From Opitutaceae bacterium (lineage in GTDB: Bacteria > Verrucomicrobiota > Verrucomicrobiia > Opitutales > Opitutaceae): a DNA stretch of 64,000 bases. Positions within the stretch are counted from its first letter, which is position 1. Each line of letters begins with the position of its first letter. The translations under genes and the position numbers were made by a program. Of this stretch, positions 1-9,493 are shown piece after piece. The notes beneath the pieces are model-generated. The model saw nothing but the letters and a program-made list of their open reading frames with translations, was not told the origin of the DNA and ran no database searches. The stretch is taken from positions 124,001 through 188,000 of the forward strand of contig JAQTYQ010000002.1 of the NCBI GenBank assembly GCA_028688225.1. The letters run 5' to 3'.

Positions 1-71
1 AAAATCCGCATTCCGCTTGTGGGCTTCCAACTTTTGACTTTGGGCCTGCCGACCTTGGACGGTGATCGTGA

Positions 72-1082
72 TCAGGTCTTCGGGTAGCCGCACCGGCAGT
101 AGATCGTCTCCACCGTCTCCAGGATCCGGATGCCTTCGCGCAGGCCGGGTGCGGGTTCGCGGTCCAGGCGGATGTCTTCCAGGAAGGCCTCGGTCTCCAG
201 GCCCCACGAGTCGTCGCCGGACGGATATTCCCAGACCTTGGTCTCAGGAGGCCCCATTTGCGGCAGCATCTGGTAGAAGGTCAGGCGCTCGGGGCCGTAG
301 CTGCCGCCCAGGCCGTCGATGGCGATTTTCGCATCGCGGCCGTAGATCTCGAGCGAGAACAGGTTTTTCCATTCGGTGCAGCTCACATGCAGCCACGCGG
401 TCTGGCCCGCGGCCGTGCGCAGGCTGAGGAAGGCATTGTCGTCGACCGGCATGTCCCAGAAGTACGTGGCGCAGTGGCCGTCGACGGTGGCAAAGTCGCC
501 GAGGAACCAGCCGGCCAGGTCGATGAGGTGCACGCCCTGGTCGATGAGTTCGCCGCCGCCGGCCAGTTTCGGATCGGCGCGCCACTCGCGGTCGTAGCCC
601 TTGCGGCCGCCGTGACCGTACCGGCCGCGCAGGAACATGAGCGGGCCGGCGGCCCCGGCGTCGACCAGGGCGCGCGCCTGTCGCAGCGCCGGGTGAAAAC
701 GGTGGTTGTAGCCGAGCCGGACCCGGGCGCCGGTCCGGGCCGCGGCGGCCTGCACCTCGCGCAACTGCGCCGCCGTGAGCGCGCCGGGCTTTTCCACCAG
801 CACGTGTTTGCCGGCGCGGACGGCGGCGAGGCTGATGGGTGCGAGCGCGGCGTTGAGGGTGGCAACGATGACGGCGCCGACCTGCGGATCGCGCAGGGCG
901 ACGGCTTGATCGGTGATGGCCTGGCAACCGGGCACGGTCCCGGCGAGCCCGGCGGCCCGGGCGGCATCAAGATCACAGGCATAGAGCAGCCGGGCGTTCT
1001 TCAAGGCCGCGGCGCGTTTCTTGCCGATCAGCCCGCAACCGATGATGGCAAACCCGTCCGGGTTTTGCTTCTTGTCAGGCAT
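72..1082 (-). CDS. Gfo/Idh/MocA family NAD(P)-dependent oxidoreductase
   Basis: The protein has 336 residues, usual for this family. The Rossmann motif GCGLIG lies at residues 15-20, the family EKP motif at about 97-99 (VLVEKPGAL), and GGGELIDQGVHLIDL at about 175-189 carries the Asp/His pair expected at the active site. Such enzymes oxidise or reduce a sugar hydroxyl or keto group, often on nucleotide sugars, in the cytoplasm. An upstream in-frame ATG at 1115 would add 11 residues but would run into the divergent GtrA gene, so I chose the ATG at 1082, just before the glycine-rich motif. Only 25 bases separate the two divergent starts. Position at the edge of a surface-polysaccharide locus suggests a role in sugar-precursor synthesis; the substrate cannot be read from sequence. 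Confidence 0.88.
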   Translation of the reverse strand: MPDKKQNPDGFAIIGCGLIGKKRAAALKNARLLYACDLDAARAAGLAGTVPGCQAITDQAVALRDPQVGAVIVATLNAALAPISLAAVRAGKHVLVEKPGALTAAQLREVQAAAARTGARVRLGYNHRFHPALRQARALVDAGAAGPLMFLRGRYGHGGRKGYDREWRADPKLAGGGELIDQGVHLIDLAGWFLGDFATVDGHCATYFWDMPVDDNAFLSLRTAAGQTAWLHVSCTEWKNLFSLEIYGRDAKIAIDGLGGSYGPERLTFYQMLPQMGPPETKVWEYPSGDDSWGLETEAFLEDIRLDREPAPGLREGIRILETVETIYCRCGYPKT

Positions 1083-1107
1083 GGGGCGCAGCCTTTGCTT
1101 TGGGCCG

Positions 1108-1503
1108 ATGGTCAATCAAGACTTATTTCGGCGCGTGGCGCGTTTTGCCGTGGTCGGAGGGACGGTGATGGTGTTCTTCTCCGCCCTGAACTGGTTCTTC
1201 GGGCAGTGGCTGGGACGACAGGCGGCCTTTCTCGTTTCGTATCCGCCGGCCATCGTGCTGCATTTCTGCCTCAACAAGTGGTGGACGTTCGGCTGTCAGC
1301 GGACGGACGCAGTCCGCCAGCTCGGCGAATACCTGGTGATGGTCGTCGTTACATTCGTGCTCCAATGGGCCGTGTTTACCGTGCTGAGCGCCTGGACGCC
1401 GTTGAGCGGCTGGCTGGCCGCCGCCATGGCCAACGCCGCGCAGATGATCGTCACGTTTGTCATCATGCAGCGAAAGGTGTTTGCCGGCGTACCAGTCGGG
1501 TAA
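1108..1503 (+). CDS. GtrA-like small polytopic membrane protein
   Basis: This 131-residue protein has about four hydrophobic segments and the GtrA layout: FAVVGG near the N-terminus, a PPAIVLHFCLNKWWTF stretch (the family typically has an N-[KR]-x-W-[TV]-F motif) and a short basic tail. GtrA proteins are thought to flip polyprenyl-phosphate-linked sugars across the inner membrane for periplasmic glycan modification. The start at 1108 places the first basic residues just before membrane segment one; an ATG at 1021 would add 29 residues of unlike composition overlapping the divergent gene. A GtrB-like GT2 (22843-23775) and several GT-C-like giants in the same locus are natural functional partners (inference). 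Confidence 0.85.
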   Translation: MVNQDLFRRVARFAVVGGTVMVFFSALNWFFGQWLGRQAAFLVSYPPAIVLHFCLNKWWTFGCQRTDAVRQLGEYLVMVVVTFVLQWAVFTVLSAWTPLSGWLAAAMANAAQMIVTFVIMQRKVFAGVPVG

Positions 1504-1613
1504 GGGAAGGCCGGTCTTTTCTCCAGGCTGGACGCGGAGACGGGTGCGCCTTGCTGCACAAAGTGCTTGTTCGCGCCTCCCCGGAAGCTAGCTTCACGGC
1601 TTTACCCCGCCGG

Positions 1614-4463
1614 ATGCGCGAGTTCATCCAATCTTTTTATCTCAAGGAAAGGATTCTCTTCGTCCTGGGCGTGGCGCTGGTGCTGGCCTGGTACGCCTAT
1701 GCGAGCGGCCGGGCCAATCTCGGCTGGATCAGCACCGAACCCCACGCCTACTATGAACTCCTGACGGATGCCATCCTGTCGGGGCAGACGCACCTGAAAC
1801 TCGAGCCGGATCCGCGGCTGAAAACGCTGCCCAATCCCTGGGCGGGGCCGCAGGGCATCCCCCGCGCCCACGATGCCAGCTACTTCAACGGGCATTACTA
1901 TCTCTATTTCGGCATCGCGCCGGTGATCCTGCTGTACGCGCCCTGGCGGCTGCTGACGGGGACCTTTCTGGCCGAAGGCCTCGGCACCGGCGTCTTTTGC
2001 GCGGCCGGGTTTCTGCTGGCGGCGGTATTCTTCCTGCGCTGCAAACGGCGGTTTTTCCCCGCGTTGTCGCCGTGGTGGACCTTGCTCGGGGTTCTGCTAC
2101 TGGGGCTGGGATCCTTTGTGCAGTTTGAATTGCACAGCCCCCAGTTTTATCAGGTGCCCATTGCCTGCGGCTATGCCTGCGCCATGGGCGCGGCGCATGC
2201 GGTGCTGTCGGCGATGAGCAGCCCCCGGTTGCGGGGGCAGGCCGCCGGCCTGATGATCGCCAGCGCGCTGTGGGGCTGCGCGGTCGGCGCCCGGCCCAAT
2301 TATGTCTTCGGATTGACGATGGTGGGCGCAGCGGCGCTGGGGCTGACCTGGTCACGCCTGTACGGGGAAAAACGGCCGGCGGGCGAGGTGTGGCGGCTCT
2401 GGTTTGCGGCGGTGGCGCCCGCGGCCCTCGCCGGCGCGGGGCTGGCGTTCTATAATTATGCGCGCTTTGGCGATGTTTTTGAATTCGGCCTCACCTACCA
2501 GTTCGCTGCCATCGAGATGCGCGATTTCCGACTGGTCGGCTGGGACAATGTGCTGCCCGCGCTGAAGGCGTATCTGTTCGCGGGCAAGGAATACAACCTG
2601 TACTACCCGTTCGCCTATCAGACGGCGGACACTTTTGGCGTGATTCCGTGGGCTCCATTCGCACTGCTCGCGCTGGGCTTTCCGCTGACTTGGCGGCTGG
2701 CCCGGCTTCGGGAGCGTGCCTGGATGATAGGCGCGGGGTTTGTGCTGGCGGTGGCGCTGGCGAATTTCGGCTCCCTGCTCATCTACAGCTACCATCTCGG
2801 TCGTTACGAACTCGATTTCCTGCCGGAATTCATGCTGGTCGCGTTGTTGGTAGCTTCGGCTCTGTTCGCCTCTGCTCCGGCCATACGCTCCTGGAGACAC
2901 GGTTTGCTGCGCATCCTAGCCGGCGGCCTCCTCGCCTTCACCTTGGTGCATTCCCTCGTGCACGGGCTGCCCATGCAGTTCGAACGCCGGGAAGTGCTGC
3001 GGGCGGCCCGGCTGCTGGATACGCCTGCCGCGATGTTCGAGAAACTGGCCGACATCCGGCAGGGCCCCGTGGCCTTGGAAGTTGAATTTCCCGCTGCCGC
3101 GCCCGGGCGCAAGGAGCCGCTGGTGGCTTCGGGTAATGGGCGCGACCTGATCTACGTCCAGTACGAATCGCCCGGCCGGGCCCGCTTCGGCTTCAGTCAT
3201 TTCGGGGCCGGCGGGCCGCTGAGCGAACCGGTCGAACTGGTGCCCGGCCGGCGTTACCGGCTGGTGGTCGACATGGGCGGACTCTATCCGCCCCCGGAAC
3301 ATCCGGCTTTTGCGGGCTGGTCGGAAATCGAGAACAAGGCGCTGCATCGGCGGATGCAGGTGAACCTCGACGGACTTCCGGTGCTGCGGGCGGCCTCGGT
3401 TTTCTACCGGTCCGACCCTTTTGGCGTGCTGTTGGGGAAGAATCCGCTGCCGCCGCCCTGGCATGAGGCCAGGTTCACCGGCCGCATCCTCCATCACGAG
3501 CGGCTTGGGCTCCCTCCGTCCACAAATGTGACAATGGGGTTCGGGTCGGGGCCGGTCAGGCTGACGGTGCGTTTTCCTCCATTCCGCAACATCACGGCCC
3601 AGCCGCTGGTCAGCACCGGTCGCCACGGGGCGGGCGACCTAGTCTATGTCCTGTACCTCGCCCCGGGCAAGATTCGCTTCGGTCACGACTCCTGGAACGG
3701 CGCAGCGGTCGAGACGGAGCCGGTCTACTTCGATCCGGAGGAGGACCAGGTGATCGAGATCGACATGGGTTCCCTCTATCCCGGCGCCACCGATCTGCTC
3801 AAGTACAGCCACCGTTTCCAGCTGCGTTTCAACGGCCGGGAGCTGATTTCCATCCCCCGTCCCTTCAATCCATCTTTCGCGGCCGAGGTGGAGTTCGGCT
3901 ACAATGCCATCGGCGCCAGCACGGCCGATGTCCTGTTCAACGGCCCCAAACTCGAGGGCGAACGCCTGCCGTCTTTCCCGCCGGCGGCGGGCCGCGGCGC
4001 GTTGTATCTGACGCTCCAGCTCCCGGCCGAGCGCGTGGGCCGGCGCGAACCGCTGCTCGTCACCGGACGCAACGGCGCGGGCGATCTGGTCTATATCGGC
4101 TACCCCGATGCGACGCATGTCCAGATCGGCTTTGACCATTGGAAGGTGGGCGGCCCCTTGAGCGAGCCCATCCCCGTGCTGCCGGGTCTGGATCTCGAGG
4201 TCGAAATCAGCCTCGGTCCCCTTTACCCGCCGGACGACCCGGCGTGGCAAACGACTGATCAGGCGGTGCTGGAACGCCTCCGGTCCACCCTGCAGGTCCG
4301 GGTCGACGGGCGGGTGGTCCTGCAACAGGCGGTGAAGGCTTATCCGGCCGGCGCCGATCAAGTGTACATCGGAAAGAATCCGATCGGGGGCTCGACCTGC
4401 GGAGCGGAGTTCACCGGCCGCATTGTCCGGGTCGAGCACATCGGCGCGGCATATCTCAAGTGA
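1614..4463 (+). CDS. GT-C-like giant membrane protein with three C-terminal repeat domains
   Basis: The protein has 949 residues. The first about 450 form a polytopic membrane domain of roughly ten segments containing SYFNGHYYLYFGIAPVILL, almost the same as a stretch in the 1122-residue protein at 4742-8110, and an acidic first loop, as in GT-C glycosyltransferases that use polyprenyl-linked donors. The C-terminal half holds three copies of an about 150-residue repeat starting near residues 486, 646 and 795. Each copy runs EPLxxTGxxGxGDLVYV, RFGFxHW, SEPIPV, MGSLYP and IGxNxIGxSTCGxEFTG, and I predict a beta-sandwich. The frame stays open upstream to base 258, but that part is antisense to the oxidoreductase; 1614 is the first sensible ATG after GtrA. 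Likely periplasmic glycan transfer or binding; function not established. Confidence 0.85.
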   Translation: MREFIQSFYLKERILFVLGVALVLAWYAYASGRANLGWISTEPHAYYELLTDAILSGQTHLKLEPDPRLKTLPNPWAGPQGIPRAHDASYFNGHYYLYFGIAPVILLYAPWRLLTGTFLAEGLGTGVFCAAGFLLAAVFFLRCKRRFFPALSPWWTLLGVLLLGLGSFVQFELHSPQFYQVPIACGYACAMGAAHAVLSAMSSPRLRGQAAGLMIASALWGCAVGARPNYVFGLTMVGAAALGLTWSRLYGEKRPAGEVWRLWFAAVAPAALAGAGLAFYNYARFGDVFEFGLTYQFAAIEMRDFRLVGWDNVLPALKAYLFAGKEYNLYYPFAYQTADTFGVIPWAPFALLALGFPLTWRLARLRERAWMIGAGFVLAVALANFGSLLIYSYHLGRYELDFLPEFMLVALLVASALFASAPAIRSWRHGLLRILAGGLLAFTLVHSLVHGLPMQFERREVLRAARLLDTPAAMFEKLADIRQGPVALEVEFPAAAPGRKEPLVASGNGRDLIYVQYESPGRARFGFSHFGAGGPLSEPVELVPGRRYRLVVDMGGLYPPPEHPAFAGWSEIENKALHRRMQVNLDGLPVLRAASVFYRSDPFGVLLGKNPLPPPWHEARFTGRILHHERLGLPPSTNVTMGFGSGPVRLTVRFPPFRNITAQPLVSTGRHGAGDLVYVLYLAPGKIRFGHDSWNGAAVETEPVYFDPEEDQVIEIDMGSLYPGATDLLKYSHRFQLRFNGRELISIPRPFNPSFAAEVEFGYNAIGASTADVLFNGPKLEGERLPSFPPAAGRGALYLTLQLPAERVGRREPLLVTGRNGAGDLVYIGYPDATHVQIGFDHWKVGGPLSEPIPVLPGLDLEVEISLGPLYPPDDPAWQTTDQAVLERLRSTLQVRVDGRVVLQQAVKAYPAGADQVYIGKNPIGGSTCGAEFTGRIVRVEHIGAAYLK

Positions 4464-4617
4464 GGCGCGCCCAGGAGCGGCAATCCCGCGGTCGGAAGGC
4501 CCTCAGCCCGACTCCTTCCTGCCGGCAAGGCACAACCCCGCGAATCAGATGTATTGCTGGCTGCCTGAGCACCATGAGGGCGCGGAGAACCGCCCTTTGC
4601 GGATTTCGTCACCCCGG

Positions 4618-4654
4618 CAGGTAACATGTCAACTATTAGTTGACATGTTACCTG
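4618..4654. repeat. 37-bp palindrome between convergent genes
   Basis: Two perfect 18-base arms (caggtaacatgtcaacta and its reverse complement) flank a single central base. It sits between the convergent ends of the two giant-protein genes. It is AT-rich with no adjacent T tract in either direction, so it is not a classical intrinsic terminator, although a transcript would fold into a long hairpin from both strands. The remaining 278-base gap (4464-4741) shows nothing else I recognise. Confidence 0.85.
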
Positions 4655-4741
4655 ATCGTTCTGTTCACCTGCAGGGCGCCCAAATCAGGAGGCGGCTTCG
4701 AGCCACTGCTTGTGGCACCGGATCTTGGGGCGAGGCGATCC

Positions 4742-7700
4742 TCACGGCGCGGCGGCGTCGAAGCGCACGGAGACGATCTCGCCCTCGAAGTGCGGCTCGC
4801 AGGTGGAGAAACCGAGCGGGTTGGCGCCGACGCTGACGATTCCGGCCTCCTCCTGGAAAAATGTCGCGGCGGTGCACCACACCTCCCGGCCGGCGACGCT
4901 CACGGCGAGCAGGCCCTGGGCCGGGCGCCAATCGATGTCGAGCAGGACGGGCTGATCGTAGTCCACTTCGATCAAGGGGGAGGAGAGGCTGCCCCAGCCC
5001 CAGTGGTCAAAGCCGAACTGGAGATGTCGATCGTCGACATACTCGAGGTAGAGGGCGTCGCCTTTCCCCGTCTCCCCGGTCACCAGCAGCGGTTCATGGG
5101 TGCCGATCCGGTGGCGGGGAAGATGCAGTTCGAGGTGCAAACGGCCGCCGGTGAGATTCCACTGAGGAGGTGCCGCCGCCAGCCAGCCCCGGACGGTGCC
5201 TCGATCCAGAAATCCTGTCAGCGACGCTTCACCGGAGTAATCCGAGTCCGACAAGCCATCCGCCCACTGCCATTGACGTGCGGCGTCCGAAGGCTGGATG
5301 GAATCATCCGTCAGGATCAGCCGCCGGTCAAAATAGAGGTGCAGTCCCTTTTCCCAGCGATGTCGCGCGTAGCTGGTGAGGCCGTCGATCTCCGGTATCT
5401 CCGCCTTGCGTTCGAACCGTTTCCCGACAACCAGCTGGTGGATGCTGGCGTTATCCGCAGGCAGGGGGGCGGTCCAGGTGGTCCGGCCGCGGGCGGTCAG
5501 GCCGATTTCAACGGTGGCGGAGTCGCGATAGCGGATGTCGGCTTGGATCGGTTTACCGTCCTGATCCTTGGTCTGGAAAAGCGGCTCGATCTGCCCCTGA
5601 ATCTCCGCCGGCAGGCAGAGGCTGAGCGATTGCGGCGCCTGATAATCCTCCGGTTGCGCCTGCCGGCCGGGCAGGCCCAGCCGTTTGACCTCGGTCAGGT
5701 CGCCGCCGAAGAACATCCCGCAGCTTGAGGCGCCGACGTTGTTGCAGCCGACGTCGACGAACAGGGGATCCACGCGGTGAAAATGAGCGCGGGTCGCCCA
5801 GACAACCTTTCCGTCGAGCTTGACCAGAAGGAGGCTGCGCAGATACGGCGCCACGGTGGCGTCCGGGGGGTAGAGCGAGCCCATGTGCACCTCGAGCTCG
5901 TGCGGCCGGGTATAATCCACGGTGAGCACGGGACTCTGCACCATCGGCCCGCCCCAGTGATCGAGCGCAAAGCGGAGATGATCGTGGTCGAGGTATTGGA
6001 CCAGCAGCAGGTCGGCACGCGTGGTTTCGCCCGCGGTAACCAGCGGATCGGCAAAGCCCGTGCGGTCGCGCGGAAACTGCACCTGCATCGAGAAGGGACC
6101 GATTTCGGACCGCGCTCGGGACGCCAGTCGGGTGATATCAATCGGCACTCGCCCTTCTTGTTTCAGGGTACCGCTGAAGCGGCCGGTGATGACCGACGGC
6201 CACAGCGGGTTTTCCCCAAAGTGGATTTGTCCCGGTGAGGCGTCATAGAAGTTCACGCTGGCATGGAACACCGTCGTCCCATCCAGTTCGACCCGCACCA
6301 TGCGCTTGAGCTGCCGCAACTGCGCCCATACGAGGCCGTCGAAATAGGGCGACGCCTCGGGCGGATACAGCGTACCGAGGTGCACCACCACCGCATAAGG
6401 CTTTCCGGGAGTGACGGAAATCGGGCGGCTGGAAGGGCCGCCATAGCCCGTGTGATCCAGGCCGAAGCGGATGACGCCGGGGCCAAGATAATCGACATAC
6501 AACGTATCGGAATACCATGGCGTGCCGGTGGCGATCAGGGGCTCGATCCGGGGTTGGGAGACTTCCGGGAAGGTCACGCGCAGGCGGAGGGGTCCGGAAG
6601 GGTCGCCGAAGATCCGCTGCCACCACCACGCGGGATAGTCGAAAAGGCGGGCAAGGTGATTATAGGAGGAGCGGTTCGCGTTTTTGAAGTACTCTTGAAG
6701 CTGGAAGCTGGCCATGGCATTGTAGAAGCTGCCGAAGAACAACATGCCTGCGGCCGCAAGCTGGACAGGTCGGCGGAGCCGCCGGGGCCAAGTGGAGGAA
6801 GCCAGCAGACCGATGCCGGCGGCGAGCACCAACTCCGGTTGAAAATCGATCAAGTAGCGGTTGGGATGCGCGGCGAACAGGCAGACGATCAGTCCGTTGC
6901 CCAGAAACCAGCACACCAGGAAGCTGAATATCCAGGTGAGAGGGGTGCAACTAACGCGGCGCCGCCAGATGCCCACGGCTCCGGCCATGGCCAGCAGGAC
7001 CAACAGGCCCGAAAAAAACTGAGAGTGGACGTTCTCGATCCCCCACGGGCCTGGAGGCCGGGGGCTTTCGAGGCCCGGGCTAAAGAAGGGAAAGTACCGG
7101 CTGAATTCCGGCAAGGAGAGATAATAGCTCCGCAGGTTATACCAAAGGTATCCTAGGGCTAACCGCTCGTGTTGGGCCTCGCCGCATTGGTAGAAGAAAC
7201 CGAATTCGAATGGATTGTCGAATCGCAGGTAGTTGTAGAGCAGCAAGCCCGCCACGCCCAGCACCGCCGGCACGCCGGCGGCGAGAGCCGCGCGCCACAA
7301 TGCCGGTCCGGTTCTTTCCGCGGCGGGCCGGAGGCGCCAGGTCGCCCAAGCCAGCGCGGGCAGCAGGAGTCCGCTGAAGGCGAGATTCGCTCGGGAGCCA
7401 ACCGCCAAGGCGTAGCTTGTTCCCGCCAACACCAGCCACCGTCCCGCCGCTGTCGGCTGTTCCAGCGCCCGGAGCGCGCTGTAAAAGAACAGCATGGCGA
7501 AGGCGAAGGCGGAACAAGTAGCGACTTCGTAGAACAGTCCGTGCCGCAACGCCACCGGCACGACGGTGCAGAAGCCAGCGGCAAGGATAAGGACGGACCA
7601 TGCGGCCAGGCCGAGGGCGGGAAAATACCTTCGACGCAGGCGCCAGAAGAGGGCGACCATCAGCAGAAAACCCGCGGTCGCGAACAGGAAGGCGGCGAAG

Positions 7701-8110
7701 TTTTCCGGGACGCCGTGTCCGCTGATCGCCGCCCAGGGCAGGAACAGCAGGAGTACCGGCGTGATACCGAAGTAAAGATAGTAGCGCCCCTGGTAGACAC
7801 TGGCATCCAGCAGGTAGGGGGCATGGGCGCGCACTTCGGGGTCTGGGCTGAATAAATCCGGATGGGGCGTCTGGTTCATGTACAGATGCCCGGCGAGGAA
7901 TCCCTGGGTCAGCAGGTTGTAGTAGTCGTTTTTCTTGCCGCGGAAATCGAAACGGTTGCCCGTGGAGGAGGCGGTCCAGAAATAGAAGGCGACCACCAGC
8001 CCCGCCGCGAGGAGGGTGGCCGCGAGGAAGCGGCCGGGCGCGCGTTCCCGCGGCTGGAGCTCGGCAGATTCCTTGAGGGAGGATGAGGCGGCGCGGTTTG
8101 GGATCAGCAT
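4742..8110 (-). CDS. GT-C-like giant membrane protein with four C-terminal repeat domains
   Basis: This 1122-residue protein is a paralogue of the one at 1614-4463 in opposite orientation. Residues about 25-480 are polytopic and contain SVYQGRYYLYFGITPVLLL, the family signature. The C-terminus carries four repeat units starting near residues 507, 673, 827 and 992. The third is strongly diverged (no DHW or GSLYP core), while the fourth keeps EPLLVTG, FGFDHW and GANPLGFSTC. The ATG at 8110 precedes a soluble, charged N-terminus and the first membrane segment. The DegT aminotransferase lies 66 bases upstream in the same direction, suggesting co-transcription. Probable inner-membrane protein acting on the periplasmic side, by analogy with GT-C enzymes; acceptor and donor unknown. 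Confidence 0.85.
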   Translation of the reverse strand: MLIPNRAASSSLKESAELQPRERAPGRFLAATLLAAGLVVAFYFWTASSTGNRFDFRGKKNDYYNLLTQGFLAGHLYMNQTPHPDLFSPDPEVRAHAPYLLDASVYQGRYYLYFGITPVLLLFLPWAAISGHGVPENFAAFLFATAGFLLMVALFWRLRRRYFPALGLAAWSVLILAAGFCTVVPVALRHGLFYEVATCSAFAFAMLFFYSALRALEQPTAAGRWLVLAGTSYALAVGSRANLAFSGLLLPALAWATWRLRPAAERTGPALWRAALAAGVPAVLGVAGLLLYNYLRFDNPFEFGFFYQCGEAQHERLALGYLWYNLRSYYLSLPEFSRYFPFFSPGLESPRPPGPWGIENVHSQFFSGLLVLLAMAGAVGIWRRRVSCTPLTWIFSFLVCWFLGNGLIVCLFAAHPNRYLIDFQPELVLAAGIGLLASSTWPRRLRRPVQLAAAGMLFFGSFYNAMASFQLQEYFKNANRSSYNHLARLFDYPAWWWQRIFGDPSGPLRLRVTFPEVSQPRIEPLIATGTPWYSDTLYVDYLGPGVIRFGLDHTGYGGPSSRPISVTPGKPYAVVVHLGTLYPPEASPYFDGLVWAQLRQLKRMVRVELDGTTVFHASVNFYDASPGQIHFGENPLWPSVITGRFSGTLKQEGRVPIDITRLASRARSEIGPFSMQVQFPRDRTGFADPLVTAGETTRADLLLVQYLDHDHLRFALDHWGGPMVQSPVLTVDYTRPHELEVHMGSLYPPDATVAPYLRSLLLVKLDGKVVWATRAHFHRVDPLFVDVGCNNVGASSCGMFFGGDLTEVKRLGLPGRQAQPEDYQAPQSLSLCLPAEIQGQIEPLFQTKDQDGKPIQADIRYRDSATVEIGLTARGRTTWTAPLPADNASIHQLVVGKRFERKAEIPEIDGLTSYARHRWEKGLHLYFDRRLILTDDSIQPSDAARQWQWADGLSDSDYSGEASLTGFLDRGTVRGWLAAAPPQWNLTGGRLHLELHLPRHRIGTHEPLLVTGETGKGDALYLEYVDDRHLQFGFDHWGWGSLSSPLIEVDYDQPVLLDIDWRPAQGLLAVSVAGREVWCTAATFFQEEAGIVSVGANPLGFSTCEPHFEGEIVSVRFDAAAP

Positions 8111-8176
8111 GGTTCAACAACGTGATCGGCGGAGCAAATCCAGGGCATTTCGGCGCGAGACGGTTTCGGGACCCGC

Positions 8177-9280
8177 TTACCAGTCTTTGAACTCCCCGAT
8201 GACCGCCGCCACGTGCGCGACCTGTTCGTCGGTCAGCTCCGGATACATCGGCAGGCTCAGGCATTCGCGTGCCGCCCGTTCGGCCAGGGGGAAATCTCCC
8301 GGCCGATAGCCCAGGGCGGCGAAACACTTTTGCAGATGCAGCGGCAGGGGGTAATGGATGGCGCTGCCGATGCCGTGGGCCTCGAGATGAGCCTTGAGGC
8401 GGTCGCGGCCGGGATGTCGCACGGTGTAAAGATGATAAACACTCTCGGCATAGTCCGCTTCGCGCGGCAGGATCAGCGGCGTGTTCCGGAGCAGTTCGTG
8501 GTAACGATGCGCAATCCGGCGCCGCGCGACGTTCCTGGCGGCGAGCCGGGTGAGTTTCACCCGCAGGACCGCGCCCTGGATGGCCTCCATGCGGTAGTTA
8601 TAGCCGATCTCGTCGTGGTGGTAGCGGCTGCTGGAACCGTGCTCGCGCAGTGCGCGGGCCCGGGCGGCGAGATCGGCGCGGTTCGTCACCAGCGCCCCCG
8701 CCTCGCCACAGGCGCCGAGATTCTTGGTCGGATAGAAGCTGAAGGCGGAGGTCCCCCCGAACGTCCCCACGATTTTGCCGCGGTAGCGCGCCCCGTGCGC
8801 CTGGGCGGCATCCTCGACCAGCGGCAGCTGATGCCGGCGGGCGATCTCGAGCAGGGCGTCCATGTCGCAGGAATGGCCGTAGAGATGCACGGGCAGGATC
8901 GCCTTGGTGCGCGGGGTGACGGCCGCCTCCACGCGGCGCGGATCGAGGTTCATGGTCTGCTCCTCGATGTCGACGAACACGGGACGCGCACCGGTATAGA
9001 CGATGGCCCAGCTCGTGGCGATAAACGTGTAGGGCGTGGTGATGACCTCGTCGCCCGACCCGAGGTCGAGCAGGCGCATGGCCACATGGAGGGCGGAGGT
9101 TCCGCTGTTGAAGCCGATGCAATGGGCCGCCCCGCAGAAGGCCGCGAATTCCTTTTCGAACTGCTGCACCTCGGGGCCGAGGCAGAAGGCGCCGCTGTCG
9201 AGGCTGCGGGCGATGGCCGCATCCAGTTCGGGCCGCAGGGCGCGGATTTGGGCGGTCAGGTCAAGATACGGAACTTTCAT
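8177..9280 (-). CDS. DegT/DnrJ/EryC1/StrS family PLP-dependent sugar aminotransferase
   Basis: This 367-residue protein begins MKVPYLDLTAQ, the usual family start, and carries GFNSGTSALHVAM near residue 55 and the PLP-lysine context SFYPTKNLGACGEAG. The catalytic lysine is present, which argues for transamination of a 4- or 3-keto nucleotide sugar rather than an RfbH-type dehydratase, where Lys is replaced by His. The ATG at 9280 was preferred over one at 9301 because it aligns with the family N-terminus. It probably supplies an amino sugar for the surface glycan, in the cytoplasm. Upstream lies a 149-bp MITE-like repeat (9345-9493), which separates it from the SDR gene. Confidence 0.93.
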   Translation of the reverse strand: MKVPYLDLTAQIRALRPELDAAIARSLDSGAFCLGPEVQQFEKEFAAFCGAAHCIGFNSGTSALHVAMRLLDLGSGDEVITTPYTFIATSWAIVYTGARPVFVDIEEQTMNLDPRRVEAAVTPRTKAILPVHLYGHSCDMDALLEIARRHQLPLVEDAAQAHGARYRGKIVGTFGGTSAFSFYPTKNLGACGEAGALVTNRADLAARARALREHGSSSRYHHDEIGYNYRMEAIQGAVLRVKLTRLAARNVARRRIAHRYHELLRNTPLILPREADYAESVYHLYTVRHPGRDRLKAHLEAHGIGSAIHYPLPLHLQKCFAALGYRPGDFPLAERAARECLSLPMYPELTDEQVAHVAAVIGEFKDW

Positions 9281-9344
9281 GCGCACCCAGCAAACAGGCA
9301 TTCACGCCCGGGAGGAAAGCAGATTATGCGCAGTTGGCAGACGC

Positions 9345-9493
9345 TATAGCGATCTAAACTGAAGTGTAGCCACGAAAGAGCACATGGATCGCAAAGGAAA
9401 AATCTGAGAGGATTGGCTATGTGCTCCTTGCGTTTTTTGGTGGCTAAAGATCGAGTTCAAAATTTGGCCACGACTTTACTTAAGATGCTCTAG
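9345..9493. mobile_element. MITE-like repeat, type B copy 1
   Basis: The element is about 149 bp and nearly repeated at 22697-22845. Shared blocks include gaagtgtagccacgaaag, ttggtggctaaagatcgag and tttggccacgactttactta. The ends form an imperfect inverted repeat related to TAnAGCGnnTTAAnT. The terminal cta of the right end (9490-9492) is the TAG stop codon of the neighbouring minus-strand SDR gene. No open frame lies inside, so mobility would have to come from elsewhere. Confidence 0.8.

Noticed and set aside
258-1613. Open frame extending the 949-residue GT-C-like protein upstream by 452 codons
   Set aside because: It runs antisense through the Gfo/Idh oxidoreductase and through GtrA in another frame, with a composition unlike the real protein; both displaced genes have clear families.
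4618-4654. Palindrome as intrinsic terminator
   Set aside because: No T tract on either strand and an AT-rich 18-base stem; only weak support.
8177-9280. DegT protein as the missing RfbH dehydratase
   Set aside because: The active-site lysine is present (YPTKN); RfbH has a histidine there.
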